Assembly: GCA_052400665.1 (NCBI GenBank)
Contig: JBQTGK010000004.1
Direction: 5' to 3' (one strand)
DNA length: 64,000 nt
Source: JBQTGK01 sp052400665
Lineage (GTDB): Bacteria > Bacteroidota > Bacteroidia > Bacteroidales > Marinifilaceae
Under the pieces are notes generated by a model. It searched no databases and was not told the DNA's origin. It saw nothing but the letters and a program-made list of their open reading frames with translations. Below, piece by piece: positions 1 through 7,729 of this stretch (position 1 is its first letter; the number at the start of each line of letters is the position of its first letter). A program made the translations under genes and the position numbers.

Positions 1-496
1 CGTTCAATACTTTAGCTACAGGAGCTAAACAGTTTGTAGTACAAGAAGCATTAGATACGAAAGTCATGTCGTTAGTGTATTCTTTGTTGTTTACACCCAT
101 AACGAACATTGGAGTATCGTCTTTTGATGGAGCAGACATGATAACTTTCTTAGCACCAGCATCGATATGACCTTGAGCTGATTCTTTTGTTAAGAAAAGA
201 CCAGTTGACTCAACTACATATTCAGCACCTACGGCACCCCAGTTAATATCAGCAGGATTTCTTTCAGCAGAAACGCGAACAACGTTACCATTAACTACTA
301 ACTGACCATCTTTCACTTCAACAGTACCGTTGAATTTTCCATGAGTAGAATCATATTTTAACATGTAAGCCATGTAATCTACATCAATAAGGTCGTTAAT
401 TGCAACTACTTCGATGTTGCCTTTTGCTACAGCTTGACGGAATACGAAACGTCCGATACGGCCAAATCCGTTGATACCAATTTTAATCTTTGACAT
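1..496 (-). CDS. gapA: Glyceraldehyde-3-phosphate dehydrogenase, 3' end cut by window
   Basis: Cytosolic glycolytic enzyme that oxidises glyceraldehyde-3-phosphate to 1,3-bisphosphoglycerate with NAD. The first 165 residues are visible. They begin with a Rossmann motif GINGFGRIGR (residues 8-17), carry an Asp after beta-2 (IND, residue 35) typical of NAD preference, and include the catalytic motif SNASCTTNC with the nucleophile Cys152. The ATG at 496-494 is followed directly by the conserved MSKIKIGINGFGR start, so the start is secure. The C-terminal half lies outside the window. A Bacteroidota-type -7 box lies 42 nt upstream. The family call is certain; only the isozyme role (glycolytic or gluconeogenic) is open. 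Confidence 0.97.
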   Translation of the reverse strand, partial: MSKIKIGINGFGRIGRFVFRQAVAKGNIEVVAINDLIDVDYMAYMLKYDSTHGKFNGTVEVKDGQLVVNGNVVRVSAERNPADINWGAVGAEYVVESTGLFLTKESAQGHIDAGAKKVIMSAPSKDDTPMFVMGVNNKEYTNDMTFVSNASCTTNCLAPVAKVLN

Positions 497-538
497 TGTG
501 TATAAATTTTAATTTATAAACCCTTTGTTTCTCAATGG

Positions 539-546
539 CAAAAGTA
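539..546 (-). promoter_or_regulatory. Candidate -7 box of gapA
   Basis: On the minus strand this reads TACTTTTG, a full match to the Bacteroidota -7 consensus TAnnTTTG. It lies 42 nt upstream of the gapA ATG. No clear TTTG -33 element is seen at the usual 19-20 bp distance, so the call rests on the -7 match and position. Confidence 0.45.
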
Positions 547-680
547 TGTAATTTAAAAATATTTTGTATATAAAAAATGAAAAAAAATAAAGATATTTTT
601 AATGATTAAATTAGGTTAATTTACTAATTATTAGAGATTAAGTCTCGATTAAAACGATTGCAATAGTCTACTTTAAACAA

Positions 681-709
681 AAAAAAATCTCATTTAAAGA
701 GATTTTTTT
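681..709 (-). terminator. Intrinsic terminator of the small lipoprotein gene
   Basis: A-tract plus TCTC (681-691) pairs with GAGA plus T-tract (699-709) around the loop ATTTAAA. On the minus strand the hairpin ends in a run of T and lies 7 nt after the stop codon of the lipoprotein gene. The symmetric A/T tracts would allow it to act in both directions. Confidence 0.7.
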
Positions 710-716
710 ATTTAGT

Positions 717-845
717 TTAAGCATTTTTGCTTGCACTTGTTGTATCAGACTTTGTGTAGGCCGGACATCTTTTGTCAACAGCACAAGAACTTGTAATTAA
801 TCCTAAAAGAAAAATTACTGCTAAAGCATAAAGTGTTTTTTTCAT
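717..845 (-). CDS. Small lipoprotein, 42 aa
   Basis: Short gene ending 7 nt before a good terminator. The protein opens with MKKTLYALAVIFLLGL and a lipobox ITSSC, giving a lipidated Cys21 and a mature part of only about 22 residues (CAVDKRCPAYTKSD and a short Ser/Ala/Asn tail). The second Cys sits in a CPAY motif that I recall from similar tiny Bacteroidota lipoproteins, so it is unlikely to be a chance ORF. Upstream, the minus strand has a near-match to the -7 box (TACCTTTTG, around 889-897). Function is unknown; a membrane-anchored peptide of the envelope is all that can be inferred. Confidence 0.7.
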   Translation of the reverse strand: MKKTLYALAVIFLLGLITSSCAVDKRCPAYTKSDTTSASKNA

Positions 846-1009
846 AGGTGATTAGTATTAAAAATGCAGATTTAAGTTTTAAAATTTTGCAAAAGGTATA
901 AAAAATCTTGTAATTATTGGTAACGAATCATTCTTGAATAATTATCATTACCAGCTAATAAACCTTATTACTGATTTTAGGGAAAAAGGTTTATTAATAT
1001 GCAGATATT

Positions 1010-2740
1010 ATGAATAAATTAATCGTTTTGTGGGTTATTTTCTTGTTAATCAGATGTAATTGCTATGCGCAAAGCGAAAGGGTATATCTGAATATTAAGC
1101 TTGATAAATCGGAAGATACCAATGTGAAAAATGTATTACGAGTTAATGGAAAATATAAAAACAGGCTTGAAGCAATTTCAGTTTTAAACCGAAAAATTGA
1201 TAAGTTCAGGGCGAATGGATTTTGGGAAGCAAATACTGATTCTATTATTTTTTGTAACGATTCGATTTATGCAAATGTTCATTTGGGGAGTAAGTATTTC
1301 ATAGATAAATTTACGGGAGTTGATGTTAATAAAGAGAATTTATCTGAGTTTAATTATAAATTGAACCAAGAAGGTGATTTAACCAAGATTAAATTATTGC
1401 AGGAGTCGATGCTTAAGAATTTGAATAATAATGGATATCCTTTTGCATTAATAGAAGTAGATAGCCTAAGTTTAGATCAAAAAGTGCTTAATGGTGTTTG
1501 GAAATTAAATACTGGCGAGCTGGTATGCTGGGATCGTATTATTTGTAAGGGAGATTTAAAAGTAAAGAAGAATTTTATTGAAAGATATTTAAGTGTTTTT
1601 TCTGGAAAACCATATAGCGAAAAGAGGTTTAATTCTATATCTAATAAAATAAAAGGATTAAATTTTGTTCGGGAAATAAAACCTGCCGAAGTGGAATTTA
1701 TAAAGAATAAAGCTTTATTATATACCTATTTAAGTAAAGAAAAATCTAACCGGTTTGATGGTATTTTGGGCTTGCAAAATAATTCGGCAGAGAATAATAA
1801 ATTGGAACTAACAGGTGAATTAAATTTATTTCTAGAGAACACACTTAGTTTAGGAGAGCAAATCAAATTAAACTGGAAAAAGTATGAGGCCTCTAGTCAG
1901 AATTTAACTATTGGTTTTGGATATCCATATTTAATTGGAAATATAGGCTTTGATTTTGATTTAGGTATAGAAAAAAAAGATAGTACATATTTAACAAGTA
2001 ATTTGAATTTGGGAATTCGGCTTTTTCAAAGAGGAAGTAAGGTGGTGAGCTTATTTTACAAGTCTAAATCTTCGGACTTATTATCCACAGAAAACCTAAG
2101 AGGAAGTAGTGTTTTGCCCGATTATGCCGATGTGAAATCTAATTTGATAGGATTAAGTTTTAAGAATAGGAAACTCGATTATGCTTATAATCCGAAAAGT
2201 GGTTATGCCTTCGATTTTAATCTGGCATTTGGAAGTCACAAAACAGAAAAAAACAGTAAAATTCCTCAGGAATTATATCAGAATATTGATTTAGAGGGGA
2301 CTTTGATTAATGCAGAATGGTATTGGGAGTATAATATTCCATTGGCAAAAAAAGTTAGTTACCGAATAAAAAATAAAGGTGGAATTATTAATTCGCCCGA
2401 TTTGTTTGCAAATGATTTATTTAAGCTTGGGGGAATTTCTTCGATTCGTGGATTTAACGAAAACGTTTTTTTAGCTTCAGAATATGCTGTATTCTCAAAT
2501 GAGTTCCGATTTATTCCTGAACGAAATACTAGTTTTTATTTGTTTTGGGATGCTGCTTATTATAAAAATGAAATTTTAGATCAGAAATCGGAAGATTTGC
2601 CCTGGGGAATCGGTTTGGGTTTTACTTTTGGTACTCGATCGGGAATTTTTTCCTTAACTTATGCTTTGGGAAAACAAAAAAATCAAGATCTTGATTTTAA
2701 AACAGCAAAAATTCATTTTGGTTTTGTTAGCCGATTTTAA
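1010..2740 (+). CDS. Omp85/BamA-like outer-membrane protein
   Basis: A 576-residue predicted outer-membrane barrel. It begins with a signal peptide (cleavage near CYA/Q, residue 20), followed by an N-terminal periplasmic part of about 220 residues in which residues 170-245 look POTRA-like. Alternating beta strands run from about residue 248 to the C-terminal SRF. The hallmark is the SSIRGF motif (Arg480-Gly-Phe), equivalent to the conserved loop-6 RGF/Y motif of the Omp85 superfamily, and the chain ends in aromatic Phe as barrels do. It is smaller than BamA (about 800 aa), so it is more likely a TamA- or two-partner-type paralogue than the essential BamA. It is monocistronic with its own terminator. 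The substrate is unknown. Confidence 0.85.
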   Translation: MNKLIVLWVIFLLIRCNCYAQSERVYLNIKLDKSEDTNVKNVLRVNGKYKNRLEAISVLNRKIDKFRANGFWEANTDSIIFCNDSIYANVHLGSKYFIDKFTGVDVNKENLSEFNYKLNQEGDLTKIKLLQESMLKNLNNNGYPFALIEVDSLSLDQKVLNGVWKLNTGELVCWDRIICKGDLKVKKNFIERYLSVFSGKPYSEKRFNSISNKIKGLNFVREIKPAEVEFIKNKALLYTYLSKEKSNRFDGILGLQNNSAENNKLELTGELNLFLENTLSLGEQIKLNWKKYEASSQNLTIGFGYPYLIGNIGFDFDLGIEKKDSTYLTSNLNLGIRLFQRGSKVVSLFYKSKSSDLLSTENLRGSSVLPDYADVKSNLIGLSFKNRKLDYAYNPKSGYAFDFNLAFGSHKTEKNSKIPQELYQNIDLEGTLINAEWYWEYNIPLAKKVSYRIKNKGGIINSPDLFANDLFKLGGISSIRGFNENVFLASEYAVFSNEFRFIPERNTSFYLFWDAAYYKNEILDQKSEDLPWGIGLGFTFGTRSGIFSLTYALGKQKNQDLDFKTAKIHFGFVSRF

Positions 2741-2748
2741 AAAAAATA

Positions 2749-2779
2749 AAAGACCGTTGGTTTTATCCAAACGGTCTTT
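2749..2779 (+). terminator. Intrinsic terminator after the Omp85 gene
   Basis: AAAGACCGTTGG (2749-2760) pairs with CCAAACGGTCTTT (2767-2779) with one bulged base and a 6-nt loop. It lies 9 nt after the stop codon. The following T-run is short. Confidence 0.7.
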
Positions 2780-2968
2780 GTAAACATCAAACTTCAAATT
2801 ATTAGTTGCGATTTTTATCAGTACTTTGATTTTTTAATCGATGGTTCAAAACTAGGAATAAAAATTGAATTACGCATACGTTTGCAGTGTTTTTTTAGCT
2901 TATTTAAAAGTATAAATACAGATTTGAAATTTAAAAAAGTAAAATGGTATTGTGTTATTTTATCTTCT

Positions 2969-3532
2969 TTACTTGTTTCCTAAGCTTGTAAAGGCATAGT
3001 AGTAGGCAAAAATCGAAATAACAGTTATTCCAAAGGCAAAAAGAATAGGTAAATTCTCCTTTAAAAATAGATTAGAAATAAACACTAATACTAGGGCAGT
3101 AATAATTCCTAATATTAATGCTTTAAGCATGTAATTGCGACTAGATTTATAGATTTTTAAAGCAAGCTGATCAATGAGTTTTGAATCTACTTCGAAATTT
3201 TCTATTGCTTTCGAAAAAGCATTAATTTCTTCAGAGTAATAATTTTCTTCTTCTTTTGATCGGAATAATCCAGAGGTGCTAAATTCATAATTTGCATAGA
3301 TATTATAATTCATCCGCTCCTTTTTAAGAATCTCAACTTCAACTTTTGTTCTCCATTTAACAGGAGTTAAAGAGGTCATATTTCCCCAAATACTACCTCT
3401 TTTAAAAAGCATACCTTTGGCATTAGAGCGAATTAATTCGTAACCCCTTACTTCATAAAATTTAACAATGTCCGAAACCAAAAGTTTCTTATTCCTTTTG
3501 ATATTAAATCCGATGAGTTTGCGCATTTCCAA
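2969..3532 (-). CDS. Unknown membrane protein, 187 aa
   Basis: I do not recognise the family. Residues 1-130 are soluble and charged, with several aromatic/beta-like segments. Residues 137-156 and 160-180 are two hydrophobic helices joined by a short KEN turn, so the protein is probably a membrane-anchored cytoplasmic domain. Two Met codons lie at the start (MEM); the first is used here. A -7-like box reading TATTTTTG on the minus strand (3546-3553) lies only 13 nt upstream, which would give a very short leader. It is flanked by unrelated genes and is probably monocistronic. Confidence 0.7.
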   Translation of the reverse strand: MEMRKLIGFNIKRNKKLLVSDIVKFYEVRGYELIRSNAKGMLFKRGSIWGNMTSLTPVKWRTKVEVEILKKERMNYNIYANYEFSTSGLFRSKEEENYYSEEINAFSKAIENFEVDSKLIDQLALKIYKSSRNYMLKALILGIITALVLVFISNLFLKENLPILFAFGITVISIFAYYYAFTSLGNK

Positions 3533-3820
3533 TAAAAAGTATATCCAAAAATATTAAAAAAAATTAAAATAATGCGTGGCACTCAATAATCATTTTGCAG
3601 TTTGAGGTTTTAACCATCTAAGAATCAATTTTAATATCTTGTTTCGACTGATTGACGGTTTGGAGTTTCTTTTGTAAAATAAGTCTGTATTCCTTGTTTT
3701 ACATAGTCTTTCGGCTTTCTGTTGTAAATAAAAAATAATGCTGAAAAATTATAACTAAAAGTGCTTTTTAATGTATACAGAGTATTAAAACCATAAATAA
3801 GAAAAACCACTACCAAATTT

Positions 3821-6712
3821 ATGATAGATAATTGCGCCTCAATTCCTGAATGGGAAGTACAGAAATTTAATTTAAAGAGTCTTAAAATTAAAGATACTTC
3901 AATGGATATTGAAGATATTCTTTGTGATTTTTCCTATTTAAGCAATTGCTCTAGTCTTTTTATTGATTTTGAAAGTAATACAATATCAAAAGTTTGTAAT
4001 ATTGATGTTTCTGAATTTATAAATAAGACTGCGAAAACATTTGATGATCTTTTTTCCGAATTATTAAAAAAGTCCTCATCACAAAAACAGGGTTTTATCG
4101 AATTAAGATCTCCTAATGGAACTAGAACAATTTGTATTCCGATTATTCTTAGAAAAATGGTATATGGTTTCTTTGTTTATGGGAACTATAATTTAGAGTC
4201 GGATATTGAAGATGGGGTGGATTTGAACTCTTTAACTGTTTTAAGCGAGAAGGCAGCGGCTTTAAATTTAAATCGTGCCATGCGTTTTGTAAAACTTGCT
4301 ACTTCTCAATTAAACTCGGCACTTAATTTAAGAGAACAAGTTGAGAAAAATAAAGAAGCCAGCGAGGAAATCAGGCTACAAAAAACATTCTTTGAAAATT
4401 TATTTGAGAATTCTCCTGAAGCAATTATAATACTAAACAATCAAGATCGTATTATAAGGGTTAATCGGGAATTTGAAAGACTATTTGAGTACACTCAGGC
4501 TGAGGCCGAATTTAAATATATAAATGATTTAATTGTTCCTTCTAATTTTAAATTAGAAGGTCAGGATGCAACTATAAGTGCGGCTAAAGGAGAAGTGGTA
4601 GATATTACTACTGTCAGACAAACAAAGTCGGGCAAACAAATTCATGTTCAGGTTTTGGGCAAGCCTGTAATGTTAGATAATGATCAGATTTCTGTTTATG
4701 CAATTTATCGAAATATTTCTGAGCACGTATGGAATCAGAAAAGACAGTTAATAATGCTCGAAATTTCGGAGATTTTAAACTCTTCTCAAACATCTATTCG
4801 AATGATTCATCGAATAGGAAAAAAATTAGCTCCTATTATTGGTTCCGGTAAATTATTTTTGGAACTTATAGCACCTGATAAAAGGGGGTTTAGGGCATAT
4901 TCGCTCGACTCTCCTAATTATGAGAATATCGAGTTTGCTAAGTCACTAAGTTTTTTAGTTTTAAAGCATAAGAAAAAATATCACTTAAAAGGAGATGAAA
5001 TTGGTGAACTCATTAAAGAGAATACTATTAATGTAACTGTTGTTCCAAAAATGTGGCTCGGCCTTCCTCTAATTAACGAGGGAGTAGTTTTAGGTGTTTT
5101 TGGTATTAGTTCCGATATAGATTATTCAGATTTAAACCCAGAAAGTGTAAAATTACTCGAATTGGCGGTTGTTCAGCTAGCGGCAGGAGTTGCTAAGAAA
5201 AAACGAGAGATAGAATTGAAAATGTTGAATACTTCGATGGAACAAAGTCCTGCCTCAATTGTTATTACTAATCGTGAAGGATGTATCGAATATGTGAATC
5301 CTAAATTTTGTCAGATATCTGGATATTCAGCCAAAGAAGCTATTGGTAAAAATCCTCGTTTTTTAAAATCAGGATTTACTGCTAAAGAAGTTTATGTTCA
5401 GATGTGGGAACATTTGGTAAAGGGAGAAGAGTGGGTTTGTGAGTTTTTAAATGTTAAAAAAAACAGGGAATTATTCTGGGAAAGAGCTAGTTTTTCTGCC
5501 ATTAAAGATGAGTATGGAAAAATAACTCATTATGTGGCGGTAAAAGAAGATATTACCGAACGAAAGAAGTTTGAAAAGGATTTACTAGAAGCAAAGAATA
5601 AGGCTGAAGAGTCGGATCGAATGAAATCAGCTTTTTTAGCTAATGTTTCTCACGAGCTAAGAACTCCCTTAAATGCTGTTATTGGATTCTCAAATTTATG
5701 TAATGATTCTATGCAAATAGATGAGATATTGGAATTTGTTCAGCTTATTAATAAGAGTGGTAATCAATTATTTGGAATTATAGAAGATATTTTAAATTTT
5801 ACAATGATAGAATCTGGAGGGATGGCAAAATCCGAAACTGAATTTTTGATGATAAATTTTTTCGAAGAGGTTAAGAAACAAGCCATCGAAAAACAACGAC
5901 TCGAAAATAAAGATCGATTAGAATTGAAATTTACGATCCCAGCTAATTTCAAAAAAATTCTTGTAAAAACAGATTTTCAGAGGTTACTTCATGTTGTGAT
6001 GAATTTATTTAAAAATGGACTTAAATTTACAAATGAGGGAGTAGTTGAGTTCGGATATTATGTAAGTGATGGAAGTTTAAAGCTGTACGTTAAGGATACC
6101 GGTGTAGGTATTGAAAAGGATAAGAAAGATATTATTTTTGAAAAATTTAGACAAGTTGATGATACAATAACTAGGACCTTTGGAGGAACAGGAATGGGAC
6201 TAGCCATATCTAAAAAGATTATGGATATGCTGGGAGGAAAAATTGAGGTGGAGTCTGAACCCAATAGTGGATCAACTTTCACATTAATTTTAGACTGTAT
6301 TCTCTCTAAAGAGTCCATAGAACAAGAGGAAGTGAAAAAAGAAGATAAAGAATATTCAACGATACTAGTTGCCGAAGATGAGATTTCAAATTATCGTCTT
6401 ATCGAAGCCATACTAAAAAGAAGTAAATATAAAGTAATTAGGGCTGAAAATGGAGCCGAAGCAATCCGTATCTGTAAAGAAATTAAAGAAATTGATTTAA
6501 TTTTAATGGATATGAGAATGCCGGAGGTTGATGGCATGGAAGCAACCATTGAAATAAAGAAATTCAGGCCCAATTTACCCATTATTGCTCAAACTGCTTA
6601 TGCTATGAATGGCGATAAAAATAAGGTGTTGGATTTTGGCTGCGATGATTACATTTCAAAACCTATTAAGCGGGAATTGCTGATCAGCAAACTTAAATCA
6701 TTTATTAAATAA
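3821..6712 (+). CDS. Soluble hybrid sensor histidine kinase (PAS-GAF-PAS-HK-REC)
   Basis: A 963-residue kinase with no signal peptide or membrane segment, so it senses in the cytoplasm. Residues 26-165 resemble a PocR-like ligand domain but lack its usual cysteine pattern. A PAS domain follows (about 188-305), then a GAF-like domain (312-460), a second PAS with PAC tail (468-583), a HisKA helix with SHELRTPLNAV (phosphoacceptor His611) and an ATPase domain (N-box Asn732, DTGVGI 759-764, GGTGMGLAIS). A C-terminal receiver follows with acidic pocket EDE 852-854, phosphoacceptor Asp897 and Lys947. The receiver has no DNA-binding domain, so the signal must pass to a separate partner that is not encoded nearby. 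The gene stands alone with a terminator overlapping its stop. The ligand is unknown. Confidence 0.93.
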   Translation: MIDNCASIPEWEVQKFNLKSLKIKDTSMDIEDILCDFSYLSNCSSLFIDFESNTISKVCNIDVSEFINKTAKTFDDLFSELLKKSSSQKQGFIELRSPNGTRTICIPIILRKMVYGFFVYGNYNLESDIEDGVDLNSLTVLSEKAAALNLNRAMRFVKLATSQLNSALNLREQVEKNKEASEEIRLQKTFFENLFENSPEAIIILNNQDRIIRVNREFERLFEYTQAEAEFKYINDLIVPSNFKLEGQDATISAAKGEVVDITTVRQTKSGKQIHVQVLGKPVMLDNDQISVYAIYRNISEHVWNQKRQLIMLEISEILNSSQTSIRMIHRIGKKLAPIIGSGKLFLELIAPDKRGFRAYSLDSPNYENIEFAKSLSFLVLKHKKKYHLKGDEIGELIKENTINVTVVPKMWLGLPLINEGVVLGVFGISSDIDYSDLNPESVKLLELAVVQLAAGVAKKKREIELKMLNTSMEQSPASIVITNREGCIEYVNPKFCQISGYSAKEAIGKNPRFLKSGFTAKEVYVQMWEHLVKGEEWVCEFLNVKKNRELFWERASFSAIKDEYGKITHYVAVKEDITERKKFEKDLLEAKNKAEESDRMKSAFLANVSHELRTPLNAVIGFSNLCNDSMQIDEILEFVQLINKSGNQLFGIIEDILNFTMIESGGMAKSETEFLMINFFEEVKKQAIEKQRLENKDRLELKFTIPANFKKILVKTDFQRLLHVVMNLFKNGLKFTNEGVVEFGYYVSDGSLKLYVKDTGVGIEKDKKDIIFEKFRQVDDTITRTFGGTGMGLAISKKIMDMLGGKIEVESEPNSGSTFTLILDCILSKESIEQEEVKKEDKEYSTILVAEDEISNYRLIEAILKRSKYKVIRAENGAEAIRICKEIKEIDLILMDMRMPEVDGMEATIEIKKFRPNLPIIAQTAYAMNGDKNKVLDFGCDDYISKPIKRELLISKLKSFIK

Positions 6713-6742
6713 ATCTGGTAATGATATTTTAGATTTATTTTT
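6707..6742 (+). terminator. Terminator overlapping the hybrid kinase stop codon
   Basis: AAATAAATCT (6707-6716) pairs perfectly with AGATTTATTT (6731-6740) over 10 bp with a 14-nt loop and a few following T. The left arm contains the TAA stop codon. Confidence 0.5.
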
Positions 6743-6761
6743 GGTAAAAGTTGAAAATTAT

Positions 6762-6793
6762 GGCTTATCTAAACCCAAAGATCCTGATAAGCC
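6762..6793 (-). terminator. Hairpin between convergent kinase and dehydrogenase genes
   Basis: GGCTTATC (6762-6769) pairs with GATAAGCC (6786-6793) around a 16-nt loop. Read on the minus strand it follows the SDR gene by 21 nt and leads into a short T-run, so it may end that transcript. The long loop makes the call moderate. Confidence 0.4.
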
Positions 6794-6814
6794 AAAATAT
6801 AAATTGTTAATTTA

Positions 6815-7573
6815 TTATTGTTTGTTTACATCACGGGCCGATGCTTGAGCTGTTGGCATTATTAAAACATCATTTATGTTAACATGTGCAGGACGACTTG
6901 CAATAAAATAAAGTGTTTCTGCTATATCTTCGGCACCTAACGGAATAAAACCATCGTAAACTTGATCTGCTTTTTTTTCATCTCCTTTAAATCTTACAAT
7001 TGAAAATTCCGTTTCAACCATTCCAGGTGCAATAGACGAAACTTTAATGTTGTGAGGCAGCATGTCAATTCTCATTCCTTTGGTTAAGGCATCGGCTGCA
7101 TGCTTGGTAGCACAATATACATTACCACCAGGATATACTTCTTTTCCTGCAATTGAGGTGATGTTAATAATATGTCCCTGTTTTCTTGATATCATTAACG
7201 GACTAATTGCACGAGTGATATATAATAATCCTTTAATGTTAGTATCAATCATTCTTTCCCAATCATCAGTAATGCCATCTTGTAATGCAGACACACCTAC
7301 TGCCAAACCAGCATTATTCACAAGTAAATCAATGTTTTTCCATTGCTTAGGTAGTGATTCAATTTTACTATTTACTTCGTTCTGATTTCTAACATCTAAA
7401 GCCAGACTATGCACTTTGCATTGGTTTTCTGAAATTAATTTTTCTTCCAATTGAAGAAGTTTTTCCTGTCTTCGGCCCGATATGATAAGGTCAAATCCAT
7501 TTTTAGCAAGTTTAATGGCACAAGCTTCTCCAATACCAGCAGTTGCTCCTGTTATAAAGGCTATCTTATTCAT
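6815..7573 (-). CDS. ydfG: YdfG-type NADP-dependent short-chain dehydrogenase
   Basis: A 252-residue cytosolic SDR. It has the nucleotide-binding motif TGATAGIG (8-15), GRRQEK after beta-2 suggesting NADPH, NNAG (86-89), and the catalytic Ser140, Tyr153 and Lys157 (YCATK). The sequence follows E. coli YdfG through its length, including MIDTNIKGL, the GNVY stretch and PAHVNIN near the C-terminus. YdfG oxidises 3-hydroxy acids such as L-allo-threonine or serine and reduces malonic semialdehyde; that activity is inferred from the family here. The gene is convergent with the hybrid kinase and divergent from purL. Length is normal for the family. Confidence 0.88.
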   Translation of the reverse strand: MNKIAFITGATAGIGEACAIKLAKNGFDLIISGRRQEKLLQLEEKLISENQCKVHSLALDVRNQNEVNSKIESLPKQWKNIDLLVNNAGLAVGVSALQDGITDDWERMIDTNIKGLLYITRAISPLMISRKQGHIINITSIAGKEVYPGGNVYCATKHAADALTKGMRIDMLPHNIKVSSIAPGMVETEFSIVRFKGDEKKADQVYDGFIPLGAEDIAETLYFIASRPAHVNINDVLIMPTAQASARDVNKQ

Positions 7574-7729
7574 TTTATTAATTGTGATTATTAATATATT
7601 GTTATTCTTAGTTTATTTCTTTTTACACCTAATAAATTTACCTAGTAAAGGTAAAAACTAAGGTGATAATTCGTGTTCCTATCTTATTTTTTTTAAATTT
7701 AAATTATTCATCACCATAAATTTTGCACT

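Noticed and set aside
3631..3816. 61-codon minus-strand frame upstream of the hybrid kinase
   Set aside because: No signal, domain or promoter; composition looks like non-coding AT-rich sequence.
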